Below are positions 45,396 through 53,855 of a stretch of 53,940 nucleotides of DNA, piece by piece (the stretch's first letter is position 1; the number at the start of each line of letters is the position of its first letter). The notes below the pieces were generated by a model. It was not told where the DNA came from. It made no database searches and saw nothing but the letters and a program-made list of their open reading frames with translations. The translations under genes and the position numbers were made by a program. Source of the DNA: Streptomyces sp. NRRL S-350 (lineage in GTDB: Bacteria > Actinomycetota > Actinomycetes > Streptomycetales > Streptomycetaceae); NCBI RefSeq assembly GCF_000719705.1, contig NZ_JOHO01000047.1, positions 1 to 53,940 of the forward strand. The letters run 5' to 3'.

Positions 45396-47378
45396 TCAGA
45401 ACCCTCGGGTGCGCTTGGCCGCCCGGCGCGGCACCGCCGGGTAGAGCGACGGGAGCTCGGCACCGACCGGCAGCTTCAGGAACAGCCGGGCGATCTCCCC
45501 GCCGAGGTTCACCCCGATCGCCAGCGCCATCGCGATCGCCGCCGCCCGGAAGACCGACACCAGACCGGTGCTGGAGTGCCCCTGGGCGAAGGCGAGCATC
45601 CCGAGGTAGAGCGCCGAGCCCGGCATCAGCGGGCCGATCGCGGCGGTCACGTACGGCAGCGCCGAGTCGTTGCGGGAGCGCGCCATCAGCTGGCCGAAGA
45701 GGCCGACCAGCCCGGCCGCCACACCGGTGGCCGCGATCGGGTTGACGCCCGCGTTGTGGACCAGCGCGCCGTAGCTCGCCCAGCCGATCACACTGTTCAC
45801 CGTGACCAATCCGAGCGTGCGGCGGTCGGTCTGCAGCAGCGTCGCGAAGGCCAGGGTCAGCACCATCGCGGCGACCATCTGGACCGGCGGGGAACTGACC
45901 CCGGCCAGGCTCTCGTCCGGCCGCAGCTTCGCCTCGAAGCCGACGCCCAGGTAGAGGATCACCATCACGCCGATCACGATGCCGGCGACCAGGTAGATCA
46001 CTTCCAGCAGGCGGGCCGCGGCGGTGATGTAGAAGCCGGTCAGGCCGTCCTGGACGGCGGCGACCAGGGCGCGCCCCGGCAGCAGGGCGAACAGTCCGCC
46101 GGTGATCACGACCGAGCCGCGCAGGCCCCAGTCGTTGAAGGACAGGATGATCCCGGAGGCCGCGGCCGGCATCGCGGCGGCGACGAACTGGTAGAACTCC
46201 GGCAGCCGTCGCTTGGCCAGCGCGGAGGCCAGCCGGTCGCCGAGGACGGCCGCGACGAAGGCGCTGGCGAAGACCAGCCAGGCCTTGTCGTCGACCCGCC
46301 CGCCGACCAGGAAGGTCGCCGCGCCGGCCAGCAGACCGGTGGTCAGGGCGAGCATCCAGGCCGGGTACGGGTGCCGGTTGCGGCGGATCAGGGCGAGCCG
46401 GCGGTAGGCGTCGTTGACCGACACCTTCTCCGCGGTGATGTCGGCGACCAGCTCGTACACCGCGTTCAGCCGGGTGTAGTCGGAGGTGCGGCGGCGCACG
46501 ACGCGGTCGGCGGTGACCGGCGGTTCGACCAGCGACGGCTGGTGCGAGATGCCGATCAGGGTGAAGGTGACCTGCGGCTCGCAGTGGTCCAGCCGGTAGG
46601 CGTGCGCGATGCCGAGCATCGCCGCCTCGACGTCTTCGGCGGCCTCGCCGCTGGCCAGCAGCAGCTCACCGATGCGCAGGGTCAGGTCGAGGATGCGGGG
46701 GACGTTGCGGGCGGCGCCTGCGGAGGGGTGCAGTTCGCGGGCGGTCCGCTCGAAGGCGGGGCGCTCGGACATGGGGGTGCGCAGCAGGGTGCGCATCCGG
46801 TCCGGCCAGGGCGCCTCGCCGGGGGCTCCGGCGGTCAGGTCCGAGACCGGGATGCCGGTGGGCGGGGTGTAGCCGGCCGCCCGCCACTCCTCGGGGGTGA
46901 GGGTGTCCTCGGCGACCGAGCGGCGGCGGGCGGGTCGCTCGTCCTCGGGGTGGCGGTCCTGCTCCGGCCGCCGCCCGACCGTCAGCCCGGGATGCGGCCC
47001 GAACGCCGCGTCGGGCACCGCATCGGCCACTGGGGCGGTCACCGGCTCGGGCGCGGCGTCCGCCACCGAGCCGGTCGCCGGTCCGGATTCCGGCTCCGGC
47101 GAAGGCTCGGGTGCAGACGTAGTCGAACGCGAAGGCGATATCGAAGGCGAAAGCGCGGGCGCGGGCTCGGGTGCCAGCAGGCCCTTGGTCTCCGTGACGG
47201 GCGGGACGAGCGGGACGACCGTGGTCGGCTCGACGAGCGGGGCGGGGTGGCCGAGCAGGCCCTCGGTGGGCGGTGCGTCGGCGGGGTGCACCGGCTTCGG
47301 GGGTGCCTGCCGCGCCTGACGGACCGCCCGGCCTCCCCTCGCCCGCTTGCCCGCACCCGGTCGGCCCCGCTTAGGCAC
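45396..47378 (-). CDS. ThrE-family threonine/serine exporter
   Basis: The product has 660 residues. Both halves of the ThrE family are present. The first domain has LRIGELLLASGEAAEDVEAAMLGIAHAYRLDHCEPQVTFTLIGIS and about five helices. The second (ThrE_2-like) runs from VILYLGVGFEAKLRPDESL to GEIARLFLKLPVG. About ten membrane segments are seen in total. The N-terminal 200 residues are an unusually long disordered Pro/Glu/Ser region (PEPSPEPESGPATGSVADA). C. glutamicum ThrE exports threonine and serine by proton antiport. GTG at 47378 (VPKRGRPGAGKRARGG) follows AAGGAG. An alternative start further in cannot be excluded. Confidence 0.88.
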   Translation of the reverse strand: MPKRGRPGAGKRARGGRAVRQARQAPPKPVHPADAPPTEGLLGHPAPLVEPTTVVPLVPPVTETKGLLAPEPAPALSPSISPSRSTTSAPEPSPEPESGPATGSVADAAPEPVTAPVADAVPDAAFGPHPGLTVGRRPEQDRHPEDERPARRRSVAEDTLTPEEWRAAGYTPPTGIPVSDLTAGAPGEAPWPDRMRTLLRTPMSERPAFERTARELHPSAGAARNVPRILDLTLRIGELLLASGEAAEDVEAAMLGIAHAYRLDHCEPQVTFTLIGISHQPSLVEPPVTADRVVRRRTSDYTRLNAVYELVADITAEKVSVNDAYRRLALIRRNRHPYPAWMLALTTGLLAGAATFLVGGRVDDKAWLVFASAFVAAVLGDRLASALAKRRLPEFYQFVAAAMPAAASGIILSFNDWGLRGSVVITGGLFALLPGRALVAAVQDGLTGFYITAAARLLEVIYLVAGIVIGVMVILYLGVGFEAKLRPDESLAGVSSPPVQMVAAMVLTLAFATLLQTDRRTLGLVTVNSVIGWASYGALVHNAGVNPIAATGVAAGLVGLFGQLMARSRNDSALPYVTAAIGPLMPGSALYLGMLAFAQGHSSTGLVSVFRAAAIAMALAIGVNLGGEIARLFLKLPVGAELPSLYPAVPRRAAKRTRGF

Positions 47379-47722
47379 TTCCGCTCCTTGCCACCCCTGG
47401 TGGCCGCCGGCCACCGCTCGATCTCGGGTTACACCTTGCCTGATCGAACAGCCGGACGCACATGTACGCGACGTCCCGTGGCCGGGGCGGCGGGCACCTA
47501 CCCGGCGGGGTGGCGGCCGGCCGGGGCCCTGCCCGACCGGCGGGCCTCGGCAGTTCGACCACCACCGGGCACCACAGGAACCACCGGGATCACCGGGATC
47601 ACCGGGACCACCGGGCCCGCGGAACCCCCGAGGTCCCCGCGACCGCCGAGATCCCCGAGACCAGCACGCCACCGGCCAGGTCGAGGACCACGGAGGTGCG
47701 GCGGTGCCTCCTCCGACTCCGG
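47379..47722. other. Intergenic region with a 9-bp repeat
   Basis: CACCGGGAT or CACCGGGAC or CACCGGGCC is repeated four times at 47582-47617, preceded by looser CCACCGGG copies. The region lies between the ThrE start and the end of the upstream minus-strand gene. Open frames here are Pro/Gly low complexity from the repeat and are not supported as genes. Confidence 0.6.
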
Positions 47723-50080
47723 TCAGAGGCCGTAGCGCTCGGTGATCTCCTCGTGCCGGGCGAGGTCCGCGCCGGCCGCCTCGGCCAGGGCCGGCCAGGC
47801 GAGGGGGTGCGGCCAGTCGCCGGTCAGCCGGTGCAGCAGGGCGTCGGCCTCGGCGGCCGCGGCGGTCGGCGGCACCCCGAGGGCCGCGTAGATCCCGGGC
47901 AGCGTGTCACCGTCTCCGGCCGGATCGGTGATCCGGTACTGGTCCCCGCTGTACGCCCAGACCGCGTACCCGGCCTCCCGCAGCTCCTCGCGCAGGGTGT
48001 CCCACCGCTCGTCTCCCGGCCAGCCGCCGTCGATCCAGTAGGTGGTGTACCCCGCCGGGTCGAGCAGGGTGAGCATCTCGAACACCGGGCGCCAGCGCCG
48101 CTGCTCCTCCTCGGGGGCGTCCTCGGCCGGCGGGCGCTCCAGCAGTGCCGGGGCGAAGACCACCACGTCGCCGTGGTTGAGCGTCAGGTCGTCGCCGAGC
48201 ACGGGCAGGATCCGGGCGGTGGCCGGGCCCGTCCGGACGGCGGGCAGGTCGGCCGTCGAGCCGTTGGTGCGGACGGCCCGGACGGTGACCAGCTGCCACT
48301 CCTCGTCCACCGGGCCCTCGGGCTCGTCGAACTCGATGCCGAGCAGCGCGCCGGCGGAGCGGACCGCGGCCCAGTCCCGGTTGGCGGTGGCGGCGGTGAT
48401 CAGGTGCCAGAGGTCGGACTCCTGGACCGTCCGGTGGCCCTCCCCCGCCGGGGCGTCCTCGGCGGGCAGGGCGCGCTCCAGCAGCTCCCGGAGGAGCCGC
48501 TGCGCGGTGGCGTGGTCGCCCAGCTCGGTGGCGGCACGGGCGGCGAGGCGCCGGGTGTTGAGCACCGCGTCGTCCAGCGCCAGGATCGCCTCGCACTGCT
48601 CCAGCGCCTCCGCCCAGCGGCCCTCGGCGGCGGCCCAGCGGGCGCGGGTCCAGTGCGCGTCGGCCGGGGCGGTGGCGGCCGTCCGGTCGGCGAGGCGGCG
48701 CACGCCCTCGCCGTCCCGGGCCTCGATCAGCGCCTCGGCGAGCGCGCCGGCCAGCTCCCGGTCCTCCGGGGCGGCCTCCAGCCGCTGCCACAGCAGGTCG
48801 GCGGCGGCCCGGACGTGGCCGAGGCTGCTCAGCACGGTGGCCAGCAGCACCGCCAGCCCGGTGGCGCCGGCCTGCTCACCCCGGTACCGGTCCAGGGCGA
48901 CGGAGAGCAGGTCGGCGCCGGTCTCGTAAGGCACTCCCGCCTCGGCCACGTGCGCCGCCAGCTCGCCCGGCGGGACGGGCAGCTGCGGCACCGGCAGCGC
49001 TTCGGCGGCCGCGCGCAGGGCGGCGACCTCCTCCGACACGCCGTCGGTGCGCCGCAGCTCCGTGAGCTTGCGCTCCCCGGTGGCGGCGAGCGTGAGCGCC
49101 ACCGTACGGGCGCCGCGGGAGAGCGCGAGCCGGCCCGCCGCCAGCAGCAGGTCCACGCAGGGCCGGTGCGCTCCTACCCCGTCCAGGTAGCCGACCCAGC
49201 CGGCCAGCACGGCGCCCAGCGCGGCGTCGTTCTCCCAGGCCCCGGCCGCGACCAGCAGTTCGACCGTCTGCGTCCACCCGGGCCGCAGGTCGGCGTGGAG
49301 CTCTGCCTCGGCGCGGTCGGGGAGCAGGGCGAGCGCCTCCTCCGTCCGGCCGAGGGCGGCGAGCGCGCGGGCCCGCAGCAGGGCGCCCCAGCGCTGGTCG
49401 CGCTCGTCCAGCCGGTGGCCCTGCGCCTGCTCGGCCCGCTCGGCCGTCGCCAGCAGCTCCAGCACCTCCTCGTGCCGGCCCAGCAGGTGCAGGGTGCCGG
49501 CCCGGGCCTGGTGGAAGCGGAGCGAGACCCGCTGGCCGGCCGCCCGCATCCGGTTGGCGGCGGTGTCCAGGTAGTCGAGCGCCTCGGGCGCCCGGCCGTC
49601 GTCCTCCAGGGCGTCGGAGTACTCGCGGGAGAGGCAGTCGTAGCAGGCGCGGCCGGGGTCGATCCGGCCGAGCGTCTCGCCGACCACCTCCAGCCGCTCG
49701 GTCACGTACCCGGGGCCGTCGACCCGGGCGTGGCAGATGGCGAAGTCCTGCACCACGCAGACGGACTGCGGGCAGCCGGCGGTCTCCTCCCGGTGGGCGA
49801 AGTCCAGCAGGTCGACCGCCTCGGGCATCACCGACTCGCCCTGCTGGCGCTTGTTCAGCAGGTTCTGCATCCGCCAGTGCCGCAGGTACACCTCCACCCA
49901 GGGCAGGTCGAGCGCCCGCGCCGCGGCGACCGCCTCCGGGTAGAGCGCGTCGAGCTGGTCGTTGCGCCCCTCGGTGGCGTGCTCGGGCAGCTCGACGATG
50001 GCGTCGGCCAGCCGGTGGTGGCCGGCCTCGGCCAGCTGCCGGTGGGTGTCGCGCACCCACGCCCAGATGTCGGTGGTCAT
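47723..50080 (-). CDS. Large helical-repeat (TPR-like) protein downstream of HSP90
   Basis: The product has 785 residues. Multiple helical hairpins with TPR-like spacing are visible: LLGRHEEVLELLATAERAEQA, RARALAALGRTEEALALLPDRAEAEL, SSLGHVRAAADLLWQRLEAAPEDRELAGALAEALIEA, RWAAAEGRWAEALEQCEAILALDDAVLNTRRLAARAATELGDHATAQRLL. A Cys cluster (PGRACYDCLSREYSD) occurs near residue 145. The last 200 residues, including VRAVRTNGSTADLPAVRTGPATARI and TYWIDGGWPGDERWDTLREEL, are not recognised. It begins 64 bases after the HSP90-like stop with a good GGGGGAAG ribosome-binding site. The pair is probably one operon, which suggests a chaperone/partner relation. Confidence 0.8.
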   Translation of the reverse strand: MTTDIWAWVRDTHRQLAEAGHHRLADAIVELPEHATEGRNDQLDALYPEAVAAARALDLPWVEVYLRHWRMQNLLNKRQQGESVMPEAVDLLDFAHREETAGCPQSVCVVQDFAICHARVDGPGYVTERLEVVGETLGRIDPGRACYDCLSREYSDALEDDGRAPEALDYLDTAANRMRAAGQRVSLRFHQARAGTLHLLGRHEEVLELLATAERAEQAQGHRLDERDQRWGALLRARALAALGRTEEALALLPDRAEAELHADLRPGWTQTVELLVAAGAWENDAALGAVLAGWVGYLDGVGAHRPCVDLLLAAGRLALSRGARTVALTLAATGERKLTELRRTDGVSEEVAALRAAAEALPVPQLPVPPGELAAHVAEAGVPYETGADLLSVALDRYRGEQAGATGLAVLLATVLSSLGHVRAAADLLWQRLEAAPEDRELAGALAEALIEARDGEGVRRLADRTAATAPADAHWTRARWAAAEGRWAEALEQCEAILALDDAVLNTRRLAARAATELGDHATAQRLLRELLERALPAEDAPAGEGHRTVQESDLWHLITAATANRDWAAVRSAGALLGIEFDEPEGPVDEEWQLVTVRAVRTNGSTADLPAVRTGPATARILPVLGDDLTLNHGDVVVFAPALLERPPAEDAPEEEQRRWRPVFEMLTLLDPAGYTTYWIDGGWPGDERWDTLREELREAGYAVWAYSGDQYRITDPAGDGDTLPGIYAALGVPPTAAAAEADALLHRLTGDWPHPLAWPALAEAAGADLARHEEITERYGL

Positions 50081-50144
50081 GCTTCGTCTTCCCCCTGCAT
50101 CGTGCTGATGAGTTGTCTACCGCGGACCACTGACAATCCGTCCG

Positions 50145-52169
50145 TCACGCCTCGTCCCGGTCGGCTCCGGGGCGGTCCGGCAGATCCCGGTCGGCTCCGG
50201 GGCGGTCCGGCAGATCCCGGACGGCTCCGGGGCTGCCCGGCAGATCCCGGTCGGCTCCGGGGCGGTCCGGCAGGTCGGAGAGCGCGCCGGGGCTGTCCGG
50301 GACGTCCGGCAGGCCGGCCGGGACTTCGGCGGTCAGCGCCGAGACGGCGGTGGCGACGCCGGTCAGCGCGGCCGTGAGGTCGCCCTGGGCGGGCCCGGAC
50401 GAGGCCGCCGCCATGATCACCTTCAGCGAGCGGAGCAGCCCGGCCGCCGTGGCGCTGCCGGTGTGTCCGGTGCGGTAGGCCGCGAGCAGGTCCTGGACCG
50501 CCGGACTGGCCAGGTTGAGGTAGAGCCGGGCCTTGACCTCGCCGTCGGTGCGGGCGGTGAAGGCCCGGGCGAGCCGCAGTGCGGCGGACGGGATCCGGGC
50601 GTCCGCCTGGTCGTCCTCGATCCGGGCCTTCAGCTCGGCCTCGCGGTCCGGGACCAGCACCAGCGGCAGGCCCGGCGGGTCGAAGCGGGCCGGCACGAGC
50701 TGTTCGCCCGGGTCGGCCAGGGCGCCTGCCAGCCAGGCCGACTCCTCCGCCGGCAGCGGGTGTTCGGGGTCGCGGAACAGCTCGCGGTTGCCCTGCTCGG
50801 AGCCCAGCTCGACCAGCCGGCAGCCGCGCAACCGGGCGTAGCGGCGCAGGAAGGGCAGGACGGCGTAGCGGTCGCCGCGCGCGATCGGCACCCGCATCGC
50901 CCGGTACAGCATCTCCTCGAACCCGCCGCCGCTGCCGAGCGCGACGTGCACCGCTCCCCCTCCGGCGGCGCGCAGCGCCCCGGCCGTGAGGTCGCCCTGC
51001 GAGGTGGGCACCGGCACGTCGTCGGCGAGCAGGGTGAACAGCCGCTCGTCGCAGAGCGCGGCGCCGAGCAGGTCCTGGCCGTGCCGGGTGAGGATGCGGC
51101 GCCAGGCGGCGGGGTGCAGCCGGGCCGTCTCGTACAGGCCGTCGACGATGGCGTCGGCGAGGGCCTTCTGGAGCGCGTGGTAGTGCTCGTCGCGCTGGAG
51201 GTCCTCGCGGCTGGCGGTGGGGGTGAGCCGGTTGGACTCGACCACGCCGCCGATGAACCCGGCCCAGCTGGGCAGCAGGTCGCGGGCGTCCTCGGCGAGG
51301 AGCATGCCGCGCAGGTAGACGGCGAGGTCACGGTTGTCGCTGCTGCCGTAGGTGCCGCCGTCCTGGACCCAGAGCAGGCCGACCGCGTCGGTGGCGCCGT
51401 CGACGGGGTGCACCGGGAAGGCGGTCAGCGGCTCGAAGCGACGGCCGAACGCGGTGGCGAAACGCATGCGGGCGGCGTACCGGTCGCCCTCCACCTGCTG
51501 CCGCCAGGGCACCTCGACGGAGTTGACCGGCTGCTCGTCCTCGCCGACGTGGACCGGGATCGGCAGCAGCACGCAGTAGCGGCCGAGGACTTCGCGCAGG
51601 ACGTCCTCGTCGGCGAGGTGGGAGTGCTCGGCCTTGAGCGCGAGTTCGACCACGCTGCCCGGGCGGGGCCGGGCGGGCACCGGCTCGACCCGGTACTGCT
51701 CGCCGCCACGGCTGCGGTAGCGGTGGCCGCGTCCCGGCTCGCGGTGCGACGTGGTGGTGACGGTGACCTCGTCGGCGATCGAGAAGGCGGAGAGGAAGCC
51801 CAGCCCGAAGGCGCCGATCAGCTCCTGGTTGCCGGTCAGTTCGCGCAGCATGCGGGTGTAGCCGGTGCCGACGGTGGCGAGGTAGGAGTGGATCTCGGGC
51901 TCGGTGAGGCCGGCCCCGGTGTCCTCGATGGCGAGGGTCCGCCGGGCGGCGTCGGCGCGCACCCGGATCGACGGCCGGTGGTCGCCTTCCGGGTCCTCCA
52001 GGAGCCGGCGCGTGTGCGAGTCGTGCGCGTTCTGGACGAGTTCGCGCAGGGCGACCAGCGGGGTGGAGTAGAGGTGGGTGGCGAGGACGTTCACCAGGCC
52101 GCCGAGATCGACCTCGGTGGTCCGCAGCTCCTCGGCGGGGACGGGCTCGGGCGGGGCACCTTCAGACAT
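50145..52169 (-). CDS. HSP90-family (HtpG-like) ATPase
   Basis: The product has 674 residues. The GHKL ATP site is intact: ALRELVQNAHDSHTRRLLED (Glu and Asn), AIEDTGAGLTEPEIHSYLATVG (DTGAG) and NQELIGAFGLGFLSAFSIADEVTVTT. The middle domain has LRGMLLAEDARDLLPSWAGFIGGVVESNRLTPTASREDLQ, the client/ATP-Arg region. It is longer and more divergent than E. coli HtpG. The C-terminal 60 residues are an in-frame repeat (DLPDRPGADR, four related copies) encoded by 30-bp DNA repeats, replacing the usual dimerisation end. ATG at 52169 (MSEGAPPEPVPAEELRTTEV) has a modest ribosome-binding site. Confidence 0.9.
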   Translation of the reverse strand: MSEGAPPEPVPAEELRTTEVDLGGLVNVLATHLYSTPLVALRELVQNAHDSHTRRLLEDPEGDHRPSIRVRADAARRTLAIEDTGAGLTEPEIHSYLATVGTGYTRMLRELTGNQELIGAFGLGFLSAFSIADEVTVTTTSHREPGRGHRYRSRGGEQYRVEPVPARPRPGSVVELALKAEHSHLADEDVLREVLGRYCVLLPIPVHVGEDEQPVNSVEVPWRQQVEGDRYAARMRFATAFGRRFEPLTAFPVHPVDGATDAVGLLWVQDGGTYGSSDNRDLAVYLRGMLLAEDARDLLPSWAGFIGGVVESNRLTPTASREDLQRDEHYHALQKALADAIVDGLYETARLHPAAWRRILTRHGQDLLGAALCDERLFTLLADDVPVPTSQGDLTAGALRAAGGGAVHVALGSGGGFEEMLYRAMRVPIARGDRYAVLPFLRRYARLRGCRLVELGSEQGNRELFRDPEHPLPAEESAWLAGALADPGEQLVPARFDPPGLPLVLVPDREAELKARIEDDQADARIPSAALRLARAFTARTDGEVKARLYLNLASPAVQDLLAAYRTGHTGSATAAGLLRSLKVIMAAASSGPAQGDLTAALTGVATAVSALTAEVPAGLPDVPDSPGALSDLPDRPGADRDLPGSPGAVRDLPDRPGADRDLPDRPGADRDEA
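50156..50275. repeat. 30-bp tandem repeat, 4 units, coding for the HSP90 C-terminus
   Basis: Four 30-base units start at 50156, 50186, 50216 and 50246, each containing CCGGTCGGCTCCGGGGCGGT or a close variant. Units 1 and 2 are identical and unit 3 differs at a few positions (ACGGCTCCGGGGCTGCCCGG). They encode DLPDRPGADR-type decapeptides at the end of the HSP90-like protein. Confidence 0.9.
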
Positions 52170-52415
52170 GGGTCCTCAGTGTGCCAGTGCGACAATCCGT
52201 CGACCATTTCTTTCTCTCGGGCACTTGTCTGACCAAATGACGGAATCCGGTCAACCGTGAATTGACCGGACCCACCATCGGAGGAATTGCCACCCGGTCG
52301 GTGGAGTTCGTCCACCCCGCCGGTCAATGCTGGACGGGCGACGTCAGGCCCCGGCGCGCCGGAGCGGCCACTCCGGATCGCGCCCCAATTCGCACTTCCA
52401 GTCAGGGAGACCAGC

Positions 52416-52739
52416 GTGTCCCGTATTCGCGCAGCCGCCGCCGTCACCGCCCTCGGGGCGTTCCTCCTCGTCGGCGTCGGTGCCGCCACCGCGCACGCCG
52501 ACAACGGCGCCGCCGCGATCGACCACTCCAACGGCACCGTGGTGAGCAACGCGGGCTCCGGCAACATCGTCGGCAACGTCCACGGCAACGTGGTCAACAC
52601 CCAGCAGACGGCCACCGGTTCGGGCGCGAGCAACCAGAACAACGGCCTCGCCGTGACCGGCAACGCCGGGAACATCGGCGCCCTGCAGGGCAACGGCAAC
52701 GTCGACGCCCTGGTCTACTCCCCGCACGCCCTCCACTAG
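52416..52739 (+). CDS. Small Asn/Gly-rich secreted protein (rodlin/chaplin-like style)
   Basis: The product has 107 residues. GTG at 52416 follows AGGGAGACC. The signal peptide VSRIRAAAAVTALGAFLLVGVGAATAHA has an AHA cleavage site. The mature 79 residues are rich in Asn, Gly, Val and Thr in short alternations (SNAGSGNIVGNVHGNVVNTQ, ASNQNNGLAVTGNAGNIGAL, GNGNVDAL), a pattern seen in rodlins, chaplins and curli-like amyloid proteins. No Cys is present. It is not a clear match to RdlA or RdlB. The stop TAG is part of the CTAG target site of the adjoining IS element, so the last residues are intact by chance of the duplication. Confidence 0.75.
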   Translation: MSRIRAAAAVTALGAFLLVGVGAATAHADNGAAAIDHSNGTVVSNAGSGNIVGNVHGNVVNTQQTATGSGASNQNNGLAVTGNAGNIGALQGNGNVDALVYSPHALH

Positions 52740-52778
52740 GTTCTGTCCGACGGATCATGGCGTCGTAGGCTCCAGATC

Positions 52779-53315
52779 ATGCACAGCACCCTGACGGAGT
52801 ATGCGCGATGCCTCTACGGCGACGAGTACGGTCCTACACCGGAGTGCGACCGCGACCACCAAGAGTTCCTCTTCGTTGAGCGGCTGACCTTCGCTGACGC
52901 GGACGCGATCCTCGCCATGCTGCGTGAGCTCTGCCCACACGTGGTCGACGGCTATCTACCAGTCTGGATCCGGAATCTGGCCTATCGGTTGGTGCTTTTG
53001 CAGCGGCCTGACGAGCCGGCGCTACTGCGGGAGGCTGCCGAGAACCTGTGGATGCACGGCCCGGACTGGGACGACATCGCAGCTGGCTTGGTAGAGCGGG
53101 CCGACGCTCCGCTGGTCCTTCGGTTCGGGGATGGTGTGCTTGATCTGGCGTCGGCGCAGGTAGCGGCGGTTGCGGCGGGAGCTGTAGGCCTTGTCGCCGC
53201 CGAGGTGGTCAGGGCGGTTGCGTGGGTGCCCGCCGGCCAGGCGCTTGACCCGGATCCGTTCGAGCACGGGGATCAGCTGCGGGCTGTCGCCCCACTGGCC
53301 GGGCGTGATCAATAG
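52779..53315 (+). CDS. Passenger gene of unknown function inside the IS element (3' end fused to IS sequence)
   Basis: The frame has 178 codons, but only residues 1-105 look native: MHSTLTEYARCLYGDEYGPT, DHQEFLFVERLTFADADAIL, RELCPHVVDGYLPVWIRNLA, EPALLREAAENLWMHGPDWD. From about 53100 the frame runs antisense through the transposase and the residues become unnatural Ala/Val sequence. The original gene was thus probably about 105-115 codons with its last codons lost. I do not recognise the family. Codon use is less GC-biased than in core genes. It starts 20 bases after the 20-bp left inverted repeat, so the element's end could supply the promoter. Confidence 0.65.
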   Translation: MHSTLTEYARCLYGDEYGPTPECDRDHQEFLFVERLTFADADAILAMLRELCPHVVDGYLPVWIRNLAYRLVLLQRPDEPALLREAAENLWMHGPDWDDIAAGLVERADAPLVLRFGDGVLDLASAQVAAVAAGAVGLVAAEVVRAVAWVPAGQALDPDPFEHGDQLRAVAPLAGRDQ

Positions 53316-53788
53316 CGCCAGTGGTCGGCGTCCACCTTCGCCGGCGAGGTGGATTTTGCAGGTCAGGCCGCCCCGGGAGCGTCCGAGTCCTTCGTCGGGA
53401 CGGTGCTGCCGAGGCGTTGATCTTTTTTCGGGACTCGTGGCGTTCTTCGCGGGGCCCCGGCCGCGTGCTGGTGGGCCCGGCACGAGGTCGAGTCGACGCT
53501 GACCATGCTCCAGTCCACCCGGCCGTGGGCATCGGCGTCGGCCAGGACAGCTTGGAGGATCCTGTCCCAGGTACCGTCCGCCGACCAGCGCCGATGCCGC
53601 TCGTAGACGGTCTTCCAGCTCCCGAAACGCTCGGGCAGATCGCGCCACGGCACACCGGTGCGGACCCGGAACAGGATCCCGTTGATCACCAGCCGGTGGT
53701 CGCGCCAACGTCCGCCACGGCCACCGGATTTCGGCAGATGCGGCTCAAGCCGCATCCACTCGTCGTTAGTCAGATCTCCCCGCCCCAC
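53105..53788 (-). pseudogene. IS5-family transposase, two frames joined by frameshift, C-terminus lost
   Basis: OrfA starts at GTG 53788: LTNDEWMRLEPHLPKSGGRG, DHRLVINGILFRVRTGVPWR and DLPERFGSWKTVYERHRRWS, with the first catalytic Asp in MVSVDSTSCRAHQHA. At the A6 run (53423-53428) a -1 shift joins frame B: RSTPRQHRPDEGLGRSRGGL, CKIHLAGEGG and the second Asp in LGGDKAYSSRRNRRYL. The protein then stops matching after HTIPEPKDQR, and the third catalytic residue (Glu) and about 55 residues are missing. The A6 slip looks like the normal programmed frameshift of such elements. The truncation makes the enzyme dead. Confidence 0.8.
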
Positions 53789-53855
53789 GACCAGAACAAC
53801 GATCCCATTGTCGGATGGTCACAAGATCCGCCGGACAGGCCCTAGTAGTACTTCG

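Larger units (their letters stand above)
52740..53841. mobile_element. IS5-type insertion element with terminal inverted repeats and CTAG duplication
   Basis: Left end GTTCTGTCCGACGGATCATG and right end (minus strand) GGCCTGTCCGGCGGATCTTG match at 16 of 20 positions. CTAG flanks both ends (52736-52739 and 53842-53845), the YTAR-type target duplication of IS5 elements. Length is 1102 bp. Inside are a transposase on the minus strand, cut at its C-terminus near 53105, and an unrelated plus-strand gene beside the left end. The left part is less GC-rich than the host genes. The element is probably immobile without a helper. Confidence 0.8.

Noticed and set aside
53105..53315. C-terminal half of the passenger protein
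   Set aside because: This part is the reverse complement of transposase coding sequence and has no protein-like pattern in the plus frame.
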